Shown here: positions 1 through 7,709 of the stretch, in pieces
Numbering within the stretch: position 1 is the first letter of the stretch
Layout of the letters: each line of letters starts with the position of its first letter
Source of the DNA: Paenibacillus_AM sp052180255
Lineage (GTDB): Bacteria; Bacillota; Bacilli; Paenibacillales; NBRC-103111
Direction of reading: 5' to 3'
Length of the DNA: 64,000 nucleotides
Assembly: GCF_052180255.1 (NCBI RefSeq)
Contig: NZ_CP197466.1
Span: 992,001-1,056,000, forward strand
Translations under genes and position numbers: made by a program
The notes under the pieces: model-generated
What the model saw: only the letters and a program-made list of their open reading frames with translations
The model's database searches: none
Told to the model about the DNA's origin: nothing

Positions 1-46
1 AATACAGTCAGTAATCGACAATATCATGACATCTCGTGCCATTTTA

Positions 47-75
47 TTGTCAAAAAGTATTTGCATTGATATGAT
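47..75 (+). promoter_or_regulatory. Sigma-A-type promoter of ctaB
   Basis: A TTGTCA -35 box (47-52) and a TATGAT -10 box (70-75) are separated by exactly 17 bp, placing the start point near 82, about 30 bases before the GTG start of ctaB. The first 46 bases hold nothing else recognisable. Confidence 0.6.
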
Positions 76-110
76 TGGGGAATAGATTTTTTTTATAAGG
101 GGGCTTACAG

Positions 111-1067
111 GTGGATAAGCAGTTAAGCTTTGATGAGACTGCAGCTATTTCACATCAATCTGAACATACCACAAATTCAGATGATGCTGTGAAAAGACGC
201 GCAACAATCAAAGATTATTTTAGACTCATAAAACCAGGCATTATTTACTCCAATTCACTGGCGACTTTAGCTGGTTTCTGGATTGCTTCTGGCTGGAATA
301 TAAATTGGACCTTACTTTTGTTTACCATATTAGGTACGGCATTTGTGATGGCTTCAGGGACAGTAATCAACAACTATCTGGATCGTGATATGGATGCGAA
401 GATGGAGCGCACGGCTAAACGTGCATTACCTAGTGGCTTAATGACACCTGGTTCTGTTATGGCGTTTGGTGTAATCCTCGGAATCATCGGTATTGCTATT
501 CTTGCATTCGGTACGACACATGTGGCGGCTTTGTTAGGTGTTCTTGGATTCGTCCTTTATGTGGGACTCTATACCGCATGGTTTAAACGCACTTCCGTAT
601 GGAGCACATTTGTAGGGGCATTCTCTGGTGCAATGCCTCCTGTTATTGGATTCTGTGCAGTAGACACGACAGATGCAATCGGGGCTTTGATCTTGTATGC
701 ATTTCTGTTCTTGTGGCAGCCGCCGCATTTCTGGGCTCTGGGTATTCGTCGTAGAGAAGATTATGCAGCAGCAGGTTTTCCACTCCTTCCGGTCGTTAAA
801 GGTATTCACGCAACGAAACTTGCTATGATGCGTTATGTTGTACTTTTAGTTCCTGTATCAATTTTATTATCTGTTTATGGATATGTGGGTAAGATCTATT
901 TAATCGGAGCAACAGTACTTGGTCTTCTATGGGTATATCAATGTTTGACTGGATTTAAAGCAAAAGATGAGATCAAGTGGGCAAAAGGTAATTTTATATT
1001 TTCCATTAACTACCTAACTATTCTCTTATTGCTTATGATTATTGATACCGTACACAAGGGGAGCTAA
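111..1067 (+). CDS. ctaB: Protoheme IX farnesyltransferase (haem O synthase)
   Basis: Integral-membrane UbiA-superfamily enzyme that attaches farnesyl to haem B to give haem O, the first step towards haem A for aa3-type terminal oxidases. The 318-residue length is normal for the family. The first prenyl-diphosphate motif is seen as NNYLDRDMDAKMERT, followed by about eight hydrophobic segments. The start is GTG at 111, preceded by an AAGGGGG ribosome site at about 98-104. The next gene, a Sco copper chaperone, begins six bases downstream, so the two form an oxidase-assembly unit. The haem A synthase ctaA is not adjacent but lies at 14847. The function is well supported by motif and context. 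Confidence 0.95.
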   Translation: MDKQLSFDETAAISHQSEHTTNSDDAVKRRATIKDYFRLIKPGIIYSNSLATLAGFWIASGWNINWTLLLFTILGTAFVMASGTVINNYLDRDMDAKMERTAKRALPSGLMTPGSVMAFGVILGIIGIAILAFGTTHVAALLGVLGFVLYVGLYTAWFKRTSVWSTFVGAFSGAMPPVIGFCAVDTTDAIGALILYAFLFLWQPPHFWALGIRRREDYAAAGFPLLPVVKGIHATKLAMMRYVVLLVPVSILLSVYGYVGKIYLIGATVLGLLWVYQCLTGFKAKDEIKWAKGNFIFSINYLTILLLLMIIDTVHKGS

Positions 1068-1072
1068 TTAAC

Positions 1073-1696
1073 ATGGCATCACTTTCAAAAAATTGGTTTA
1101 AAATCGCAATTGTTGTTATTTTAGTAGCCATCATCGGTTCTTTTGCATATAAGCTGTGGTTTAAGGATCAAACGGAAAGTACCTTTAAAGTGTTAGGTCA
1201 AGCTCCCAACTTTGAATTGCAAAGTACAGAAGACAAGCAAGTCAAGTTTTCAGATTACGAAGATAAAGTGAAGCTAGTGTATTTCTTTTTCGCATCGTGT
1301 CCGGATGTATGTCCGCCAACTACACAATATTTAAGCAAAGTGCAGCAAGCGCTAAAAGCGGATAAGTTGTTTGGTACGAAAGCGCATATGTTCTCCATTA
1401 CGATGGACCCGGATAAAGATACATTACCTAAGCTGACAAAATATTCGCAAGGATATGGTGTAGATCCTACTGGCTGGTCTTTCCTTCGAGGAGATGAAGA
1501 AGGAACAAAGCAAATTGGAGAAAAGTTTGGGATAACGATCGTTCATGATAAGAAAAACGATACTTTCATCCATACGAATGTTATTCTGCTCGTGGATAAA
1601 AAAGGTCAAGTTCGCAAGTACTATGACCCAAATGATACAAAAATTACAGCAGAATCAATCGCTAAGGATGTAGCAGCGCTTGCAAAAGCGAAATAA
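1073..1696 (+). CDS. Sco1/SenC-family copper chaperone
   Basis: Membrane-anchored thioredoxin-fold protein that delivers copper to the CuA centre of cytochrome c oxidase or acts as a thiol reductant for it. A single N-terminal membrane anchor spans about residues 10-26. The copper ligands are visible as CPDVC (CxxxC) and a later conserved His in FIHTNVILLVD. Its 207 residues match the family. It follows ctaB with a five-base gap and has its own GGGAG site. A hairpin just past the stop probably ends the two-gene transcript. Confidence 0.93.
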   Translation: MASLSKNWFKIAIVVILVAIIGSFAYKLWFKDQTESTFKVLGQAPNFELQSTEDKQVKFSDYEDKVKLVYFFFASCPDVCPPTTQYLSKVQQALKADKLFGTKAHMFSITMDPDKDTLPKLTKYSQGYGVDPTGWSFLRGDEEGTKQIGEKFGITIVHDKKNDTFIHTNVILLVDKKGQVRKYYDPNDTKITAESIAKDVAALAKAK

Positions 1697-1703
1697 AACG
1701 AAT

Positions 1704-2051
1704 TTAAGCAGGATCTCGATCAGGGTACAAAATGTACGCTTCGAGGCCTGCTTTTTCTATTTGGGTGATGAGGTATTCATTAGGGGTTCCTTCAACACCA
1801 GCATAACCTTTACGGGTATACATGTGGATCGCATCAGGGAATATATCACGCAGAAGGGAACGGATCTTTTTGCCAGCTGCATCGTTATCCATAAAGAGAA
1901 ACACCTCATCATGAAAACAGGTTTTGTGAAGTTGATTAAGCGTTTCGTTACCAGGTGTTCCATATGTACAATAAATAGCAACTTCTAAGTTAAGAAGACG
2001 TCGCAGTCTTGCACGGTCATTTTTGCCTTCTACAATTATTGCAATTGACAT
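1704..2051 (-). CDS. Small Toprim-domain protein (RNase M5/YusF-like)
   Basis: A 115-residue protein made almost wholly of a Toprim fold. The catalytic/metal motif is seen as VEGKND near residue 9 and as MDNDAAGK (DxD type) near residue 54. Toprim modules of this size occur in RNase M5 and in the uncharacterised YusF family; this one lacks an extra C-terminal domain. The substrate is unknown. It is convergent with the Sco gene and shares its terminator region, and nothing around it suggests a partner. Role in nucleic-acid cleavage is inference from the fold alone. Confidence 0.7.
   Translation of the reverse strand: MSIAIIVEGKNDRARLRRLLNLEVAIYCTYGTPGNETLNQLHKTCFHDEVFLFMDNDAAGKKIRSLLRDIFPDAIHMYTRKGYAGVEGTPNEYLITQIEKAGLEAYILYPDRDPA
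1707..1755 (+). terminator. Intrinsic terminator after the ctaB-sco unit
   Basis: AGCAGG...CGA pairs with TCG...CCTGCTTTTT around a GTAC-containing inner stem, followed by a T run. It lies inside the 3' end of the convergent Toprim gene, so the last codons of that gene double as terminator sequence. Confidence 0.65.
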
Positions 2052-2203
2052 GTGACTGTGTGTCCACCTCGCTCATCAGAATGATTTCCTCATTAACAAA
2101 ACCATAATTACCCGGGAAATGTCAAATCATGACGAAAAAGAGGCGAACTGTTTGTTGACCAGCTTGCCACTTTATTTAAATTATAAGGTGTTCACTTGAC
2201 CCC

Positions 2204-3343
2204 TTATTTTAGAATCGGGATTAATTTGGATGTACGTTGGGGGAGTAAGGCTAGTGCCAGCGTGAGAATAAAGAAAGCAATAAAATAAGGTGAAATGTAA
2301 TCGCGTAATTGACCTGCAAGGATAGGCCCGATGAATGACCCGATTGAATAGGCAATTGACAACATCGAGAATGAACGGCCATAACGATTACTAGGAGTTA
2401 TTGAGGCAAGTAATGAGGCGATCGCAGGGAATATAATACCTTTCGCCATACCGATTAAGAATAAAGAAATATGAATCGATAGGAACCAATGTATCGCAAT
2501 CCCAAAAAAAATGATCGCAAGTGATAAGGAACCGAATAATGTTCGAATATAAGGCGATACTCGATTAATAAATAGTAAGGATAGACTGACCAGTGCTCCG
2601 ATTGAAATTAGAGTAAATAAGATACCCGATGTGACGACAGCGTCTTTTCCTGTATTCATAAGTGGAAGTTCGAAGAACAAAATTCCCTGCGAGCATGAAA
2701 TGGCCAGTGGGATGAGGAAAAATAGCCAAGGGATTGGAATGCTCACATCCGTGTCATTACCTTGTTCTTTCATCTGTATAGGAGCAAATAAAGCAACACG
2801 TTGATCTTTGACACCAAAAATTGCGATTACCCCTGTCGCAATAAGAACCCACCCTAAGATTTCGAATGATCGGCTGAATCCAACCTGTGTGACCAGATAA
2901 GCACCTGCTGCAGGCGATACGACGGAAGCTAATGTATGCATGAGACCATTGCCTGCCATTAGTTTACTTTGATGGGTACGATCTTTAGCTAATTTAGCAA
3001 GTAGTGCAAGACAAGCAGGAGACAAGAAAGCGAGCACGAACCCCGATATCGAACGAATGAAAAGCAGTTCCCAGGGATCATCCACTTGTGATTGGAAAAC
3101 AAGTACAATTCCTGCTACAATCAAGGAGCTAAAGATGAATATTTTACTACCAAATTTATCCACGCCATAACCTGCAATCAGATTCCCTGGTAGATGTGTA
3201 ATTGCATATGTTCCCATGATATAACCGATGAACGAGGGAGCAGCGCCAATGGATAGAGCGAATGGGGAAAGAATCGGATATTGGGCATGTAAATCAAAAA
3301 AAGCGATAAACATGAACAAATAGAGCCAGAGCGTTGTTTTCAT
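2204..3343 (-). CDS. Major facilitator superfamily transporter
   Basis: A 379-residue protein with about twelve hydrophobic segments and the usual MFS loop between helices 2 and 3 (GYGVDKFGSKIF). The annotated start is the ATG at 3343, because AAAGGCGGTG lies correctly spaced before it; a longer reading to 3409 has no good ribosome site. The N-terminus WLYLFMFIAFFDLHAQYPILSPFA resembles drug-efflux-like MFS proteins, but no substrate can be read. It is a single gene, divergent from the small membrane genes that follow. Confidence 0.85.
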   Translation of the reverse strand: MKTTLWLYLFMFIAFFDLHAQYPILSPFALSIGAAPSFIGYIMGTYAITHLPGNLIAGYGVDKFGSKIFIFSSLIVAGIVLVFQSQVDDPWELLFIRSISGFVLAFLSPACLALLAKLAKDRTHQSKLMAGNGLMHTLASVVSPAAGAYLVTQVGFSRSFEILGWVLIATGVIAIFGVKDQRVALFAPIQMKEQGNDTDVSIPIPWLFFLIPLAISCSQGILFFELPLMNTGKDAVVTSGILFTLISIGALVSLSLLFINRVSPYIRTLFGSLSLAIIFFGIAIHWFLSIHISLFLIGMAKGIIFPAIASLLASITPSNRYGRSFSMLSIAYSIGSFIGPILAGQLRDYISPYFIAFFILTLALALLPQRTSKLIPILK

Positions 3344-3436
3344 TCTTATCACCGCCTTTGCTTGTACATACTCTACATGGTTACGCGACTTGTCCTGCAC
3401 ATATACCACATTTACATAAAGAAAGGAGTGTAAGTG

Positions 3437-3601
3437 ATGGATTACCTCTGGATTATGATGGCCTTATTAATCGTCATGTTTCTTATTCGAATGCGTCATG
3501 CGCGCCGTAAATCACGCATGAATTGGAACAAAGGGGAAGAAATACAACATAAATTAAAACAATTAAGGCAAAAAAGGGATGATGATAACGAAGGTGTATA
3601 G
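3437..3601 (+). CDS. Small single-span membrane protein, unknown
   Basis: A 54-residue reading frame with a strong GAAAGGAGTG ribosome site at 3421-3430. Residues 3-17 are a hydrophobic segment (YLWIMMALLIVMFLI), followed by a basic, then mixed-charge tail, giving a bitopic membrane protein with a cytoplasmic C-terminus by the positive-inside rule. It ends one base before the ATG preferred for the next gene, which suggests translational coupling. I do not recognise a family. Confidence 0.6.
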   Translation: MDYLWIMMALLIVMFLIRMRHARRKSRMNWNKGEEIQHKLKQLRQKRDDDNEGV

Positions 3602-3602
3602 T

Positions 3603-4061
3603 ATGATGATAGATGAATTGGGAAAATTGGGGGAGTGGAGTATGGATCAATGGATGTCATTTTTACAAGAACGATGGATATTGATATTAGCGGCAGTTAT
3701 TGTATTGATTATTGTCGTTAGTATTGTAAAAACGATCATGAAATGGGTGATCGTATTTGCGATCATTGCAGGTGTTGTTATTTATGGCGTACAATATACC
3801 GATACGCTAAAGACGGTTGGAACAACTGTAGTCAACGAGATTAAGACACAAGCGATTAAAGCGCTTAGCGATGATATGAAAGATGCAAAATATGTGGTAA
3901 ACAAAGATGGTTCTTTTGAAGTATCGACAAAGAACTTGAAGATGGAAGGTAAAGCTGGTTCCAATGAACTCCAGGTTACTTTTCTAGGACAAACTTTTAA
4001 AATGGAAGCAGATGCTGCTGTTAAAGCCTTAATTGAACAAGCGAAGGCTAACGCAAAATAA
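3603..4061 (+). CDS. Membrane-anchored protein of unknown function
   Basis: About 152 residues from ATG 3603 (AAGGTG site at 3591); ATGs at 3579 and 3642 are alternatives. Two closely spaced hydrophobic stretches near residues 26-66 are followed by a soluble domain with regular amphipathic pattern (TVVNEIKTQAIKALSDDMKD) and a beta-rich end. It sits between another small membrane protein and a transglutaminase-like membrane protein, forming an apparent three-gene unit. No known family is recognised. Confidence 0.6.
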   Translation: MMIDELGKLGEWSMDQWMSFLQERWILILAAVIVLIIVVSIVKTIMKWVIVFAIIAGVVIYGVQYTDTLKTVGTTVVNEIKTQAIKALSDDMKDAKYVVNKDGSFEVSTKNLKMEGKAGSNELQVTFLGQTFKMEADAAVKALIEQAKANAK

Positions 4062-4087
4062 TGAACACAAGAAAGGATTGATGAGCA

Positions 4088-5215
4088 ATGGCACCATTTT
4101 TTAACGTGATCTCGCTGCTGCTTATTGCAATCCTTGTTTTTTCTGCCATACAAGGTGGGCGACGTGGCGCATCAGGATCTGTTCGTCATTTAATTTCCAT
4201 GGTGAGTTCGGGACTGCTCTCAATTGTCGCAATCGTAGCTGCATGGTATATCGTACAAGGCGTTTCTCCTTGGTTTCATCAATGGCTGCTTAACAAGAAT
4301 GTGCAAATCCCTGTGGGCGAAGTTGGAGTGTGGAAGCAAGTTTACTATACCTTTGTAACAGGTATTCGTGATTTTCCACTCTTTCGATTCTCGATACTAT
4401 TCGTCATCGTGTATTTGATTTTGAAACAGATCTTGTTCTTTATCATCGGTCCTATATTTGAACGCTGGCAGCATATAGGTGGACGTCCGTCCCATTCATC
4501 GCCAACGGTAATTAGTGCAGTAGTTGGTGGTCTTGTTGGAACAGTCGGTGGCGCTGTACGAGGACTTATTGTCCTTGTTGTCTTGTTTATGTATGTAACT
4601 TTATTCCCGCAGACGCAGTTCGCAACGTATATCCAAAACTCAACATTGTATCAAAAAGGTGCGGAGCAAATCATCGAGCCTTTTACAGGTAAAATGCTTG
4701 CGGACAATCTACCTGTTATTACAAGAGCGATGGAGCAGGATTTCAAAGGGCTTCTGCAGCGGAAGTATGAAGTCTTAGATGCTAATATATCTTCTGATAT
4801 TGTAAAAGCTGCTCAAGAAGTGGCAGCAAAAGGCAAGACAGACGAAGAAAAAGCGAAACTGCTCTATCAATGGATCGGCTCACGAGTCCAGTATGATTGG
4901 GATAAAGTGAAGCTGTATGAAGAGAAACAAATATGGAAAGAGCAGACGCCGGAAGATACATTTAATACTCGCAAAGGCGTATGCATCGATTATTCGAGAT
5001 TGTATGCGGCAATGGCAAGAGTGGTAGGACTTGATGCGAAAGTCATTACAGGTCTTGGCTATGACGGCAAAGGCGGATATGGCGCTCATGCGTGGAACGA
5101 GGTTTATTTGAAAGATAGCAAGGCATGGATACCACTTGATTCAACTTGGGTGTCGTCTGGTGGGAATTGGTTTAATCCCCCTAACTTTGAAAAAACACAC
5201 ATACGAGATGCTTAG
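4088..5215 (+). CDS. Membrane protein with transglutaminase-like domain
   Basis: 375 residues. The N-terminal half has several membrane spans with a CvpA-like look (IQGGRRGASGSVRHLISM). The C-terminal half carries a transglutaminase/protease core: the Cys in GVCIDYS, the His in GAHAWNEVYL and the Asp in IPLDSTW form the expected catalytic triad. The family in bacteria is used for peptide-bond or cross-linking chemistry, often at the envelope; the actual substrate is unknown. It lies 26 bases after the upstream membrane gene with a GAAAGGATTGATGAGC ribosome region, so an operon is likely. Which side of the membrane the catalytic domain faces cannot be decided here. Confidence 0.8.
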   Translation: MAPFFNVISLLLIAILVFSAIQGGRRGASGSVRHLISMVSSGLLSIVAIVAAWYIVQGVSPWFHQWLLNKNVQIPVGEVGVWKQVYYTFVTGIRDFPLFRFSILFVIVYLILKQILFFIIGPIFERWQHIGGRPSHSSPTVISAVVGGLVGTVGGAVRGLIVLVVLFMYVTLFPQTQFATYIQNSTLYQKGAEQIIEPFTGKMLADNLPVITRAMEQDFKGLLQRKYEVLDANISSDIVKAAQEVAAKGKTDEEKAKLLYQWIGSRVQYDWDKVKLYEEKQIWKEQTPEDTFNTRKGVCIDYSRLYAAMARVVGLDAKVITGLGYDGKGGYGAHAWNEVYLKDSKAWIPLDSTWVSSGGNWFNPPNFEKTHIRDA

Positions 5216-5222
5216 ATACACG

Positions 5223-5263
5223 AGAGAGTTTTTTTCTGAGAAATGGAAAAAGCTCTTTTTTTT
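5223..5263 (+). terminator. Probable intrinsic terminator
   Basis: AGAG plus a T-rich arm pairs imperfectly with GAAAAAGCTCT, followed by eight Ts. It separates the transglutaminase-like gene from the penicillin-binding protein gene. Confidence 0.55.
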
Positions 5264-5326
5264 GATTGCCGAGATTATGTGTTAAAATAAAGGGCAAGAA
5301 GTCTGCTAGAAAGGAAAGGTTTAATT

Positions 5327-7408
5327 GTGAGAAAGCAAATTTTGCATCGTGATGATGATCCGCAAAAAAACGAAAAAACGAAAAAACGCCACTTTTCGTT
5401 TCGGATTAATTTATTTTTCTTCCTTACTTTTGTTTTGTTCTCTATCTTGATCGTTAAATTAGCGATTTTACAGTTCGTAGAAGGGAAGCAGCTAACTGCC
5501 GAAGCACAGCGAATTAATAATCGTGACACACAGATCGCTCCGATTCGTGGCAACATTTATGATAAGGATGCATATCCGGTTGCATATTCGGTATCTGTTC
5601 AATCTGTATTCTTCCGTATGGAGACGGGACTTCCTCAGAAGCCGAGAGATGAGTACATTCAACTTGCTTATAAACTGGAAGAAGTATTTAAGAAATATGG
5701 AAAAGAAGGATCTAAGAAACCATCTGCTGATGAAATTATTAAAACGATGGATGTTGGTTATGACATCAATAAACAACCGACAAAAGAACCTGGTCTTTAT
5801 TATGTCGCACGCCGGATTAAAGAGGATTTATCGAAGGAAGAGATTGCCTATATCCTTGAGCATCGGGATGAATTCAAGTGGCTTGAAGTGAATGAGGAAA
5901 GCAGTCGTCGCTATGATACCAACCCGATTGCTGCACAGCTAGTTGGTTATATGCGACCGTACGATTCAGCTAATAAATTGTCACTGTATAAAGATTCAGA
6001 TGAGAATCGGAAGAAATACCGCGATAAAGAATATGTTGGTTTTGATGGTTTGGAATACATGTATCAAAATGAACTTCGTGGCGAGAGCGGTATTAAGTCG
6101 TATCCTGTTAACCTCAAAGATACGATTGTAGGTTTACCAACGATTCAGAAGCCAGAAAAAGGCCACAACCTTTATCTAACTCTTCAAAAGGATGTTCAGC
6201 GAGCGACGCAGCAAGCAATTACTGATCAGATCAAAAGTATGCAGGCTTCAAGTGGTAATAAATACTCAAGTGCACCGAATGCAACAACCGGTTATGCGGT
6301 TGCGATCGAAGTGAAGACTGGTAAAGTTGCCGCGATGGCATCGATGCCTGACTACGATACGAATAAGTGGATTGGTGGTTTCAGCGACGAAGAATATCAA
6401 AAGTTTAAATCGGTTGTGAACAACGGGACGATTCGTGCCTCATATCCGAAACTACCGGATGCCCAGATTGCAAACAGATTAAATTCGATGGTCTATATGG
6501 GCTCTGTTATTAAGCCACTCTCCATTCTTGTTGGACTAAATGAAAAATTGTTCTCTCCTTATGAAAAGTACAATGATACAGGGAGATTTACCTGGGGTAT
6601 TAAAGGAAGAGAAGCATCGATTAATAACTCTGACGGCGCTGCGCATGGATTAATTAATTCTTCTGATGCGATACGCTACTCATCCAATACATTCATGTCG
6701 GCGATGGTAGGAAATAAATTGCATGAGAAATATACAACGAAAGAGACGCCAACCAAAGCGATTGATACGTGGGATAGTTACTTGAATAAATTTGGTCTTG
6801 GAGTTTTAACGGGTTCAGGTTTACCGTTCGAATCCGCAGGCAGCAGTGAGTACAAGGATGCATCTCAAAATGAGCCTGTGCAATCCCGGATGATTCGTGC
6901 ATCTTGGGGGCAAAATGAGAAGTATACAACGCTGCAGCTCGCACAATTTGCAGCAACGCTAGCTTCCAAAGGTAAGCGGATGAAGCCGCAGTTTGTCGAG
7001 AAAATTACGACATTTGATGGAGAACTCGTTCAAGGTTTTACACCTGAGGTCTTAAATGAAGAGAAATTCCCGAATGAATATTGGAAAGTAATTGAAGACG
7101 GTATGAAACAAGTAAGGGTGCAGGGTTTCGATGGCTTTCCATACTCATTCGCTTCGAAAACAGGTACATCCACACAAACTTTAAAAGGGCAAAACGTCGA
7201 TAATGCCGTGTTTATCGCGTATGCTCCAGTTGAAAACCCGACCCTTGCAATTGCCGTTGTCGTACCTGAGGGTGGGTATGGTGCATGGAATGCGGCTCCA
7301 ATTGCGCGTAAGATGTTCGATGCTTATGATCAACATGTCGGACTGACAGGTACACCTAAACCTGTTGCACCACCAAGTTCGACGCAAACACCGCCTCCTA
7401 ACCGCTAG
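5327..7408 (+). CDS. Class B penicillin-binding protein (transpeptidase, PBP2-like)
   Basis: 693 residues. A single N-terminal membrane anchor (about residues 24-47) is followed by a PBP dimerisation domain and a transpeptidase domain. The three active-site motifs are intact: S393-V-I-K396, S452-S-N454 and K611-T-G613. Class B PBPs cross-link peptidoglycan and pair with SEDS glycosyltransferases (RodA or FtsW). The organisation resembles the elongation/germination PBPs PbpA/PbpH of B. subtilis more than FtsI, as no PASTA repeats follow the transpeptidase domain; this assignment is moderate. The start is GTG at 5327 after AAAGGAAAGG. It is flanked by terminators and so probably transcribed alone. 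A proline-rich tail closes the protein. Confidence 0.88.
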   Translation: MRKQILHRDDDPQKNEKTKKRHFSFRINLFFFLTFVLFSILIVKLAILQFVEGKQLTAEAQRINNRDTQIAPIRGNIYDKDAYPVAYSVSVQSVFFRMETGLPQKPRDEYIQLAYKLEEVFKKYGKEGSKKPSADEIIKTMDVGYDINKQPTKEPGLYYVARRIKEDLSKEEIAYILEHRDEFKWLEVNEESSRRYDTNPIAAQLVGYMRPYDSANKLSLYKDSDENRKKYRDKEYVGFDGLEYMYQNELRGESGIKSYPVNLKDTIVGLPTIQKPEKGHNLYLTLQKDVQRATQQAITDQIKSMQASSGNKYSSAPNATTGYAVAIEVKTGKVAAMASMPDYDTNKWIGGFSDEEYQKFKSVVNNGTIRASYPKLPDAQIANRLNSMVYMGSVIKPLSILVGLNEKLFSPYEKYNDTGRFTWGIKGREASINNSDGAAHGLINSSDAIRYSSNTFMSAMVGNKLHEKYTTKETPTKAIDTWDSYLNKFGLGVLTGSGLPFESAGSSEYKDASQNEPVQSRMIRASWGQNEKYTTLQLAQFAATLASKGKRMKPQFVEKITTFDGELVQGFTPEVLNEEKFPNEYWKVIEDGMKQVRVQGFDGFPYSFASKTGTSTQTLKGQNVDNAVFIAYAPVENPTLAIAVVVPEGGYGAWNAAPIARKMFDAYDQHVGLTGTPKPVAPPSSTQTPPPNR

Positions 7409-7437
7409 AATATTAATTTAATGAATCATAGAAAACA

Positions 7438-7507
7438 AGAGACTTTTTCCCGCAATCACCTTTGTTAGACAGGTGCATATACTGCGGGTAAAGGGTCTCT
7501 TTTTTTA
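7438..7507 (+). terminator. Long intrinsic terminator after the PBP gene
   Basis: AGAGAC and CCCGCA on the left pair with TGCGGG and GTCTCT on the right, with a small ACCT/AGGT inner hairpin, followed by TTTTTT. The compound stem is unusually long for a plain terminator. Confidence 0.75.
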
Positions 7508-7563
7508 ACCAAAAAGTTGCATCGAGTAAACAATATGTCTTTTGGGCAAACGGAGGGATTAGG

Positions 7564-7626
7564 ATGAAAAGGAGACGTCTCATCGCTTCACTTAAGCGTT
7601 TGATCATCACCATGATTTTTCTATAA
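7564..7626 (+). CDS. Possible 20-residue leader or micropeptide
   Basis: A very short frame starting at ATG 7564 behind a well-spaced GGAGGGA site, encoding a peptide with five basic residues near its N-terminus and a hydrophobic end (ITMIFL). It lies between the PBP terminator and the asnB promoter, so it would need its own promoter. No homologue is known to me; the strong ribosome site is the only support. Confidence 0.25.
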   Translation: MKRRRLIASLKRLIITMIFL

Positions 7627-7652
7627 CATTTTTCGTTCTAGCCAAGGTGTGC

Positions 7653-7658
7653 TATACT
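7653..7658 (+). promoter_or_regulatory. Extended -10 promoter element before asnB
   Basis: TATACT is preceded by TGC, the extended -10 form, which compensates for a poor -35 region. It lies about 50 bases before the GTG start of asnB. Confidence 0.4.
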
Positions 7659-7709
7659 TACGTATCAAGCATCAAGTTGTCAGTTACTTATACGGAGGTG
7701 TATTTCACC

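Noticed and set aside
1680..1988. Plus-strand frame after the Sco gene
   Set aside because: It is opposite the Toprim gene, which has intact catalytic motifs; the frame has no family features.
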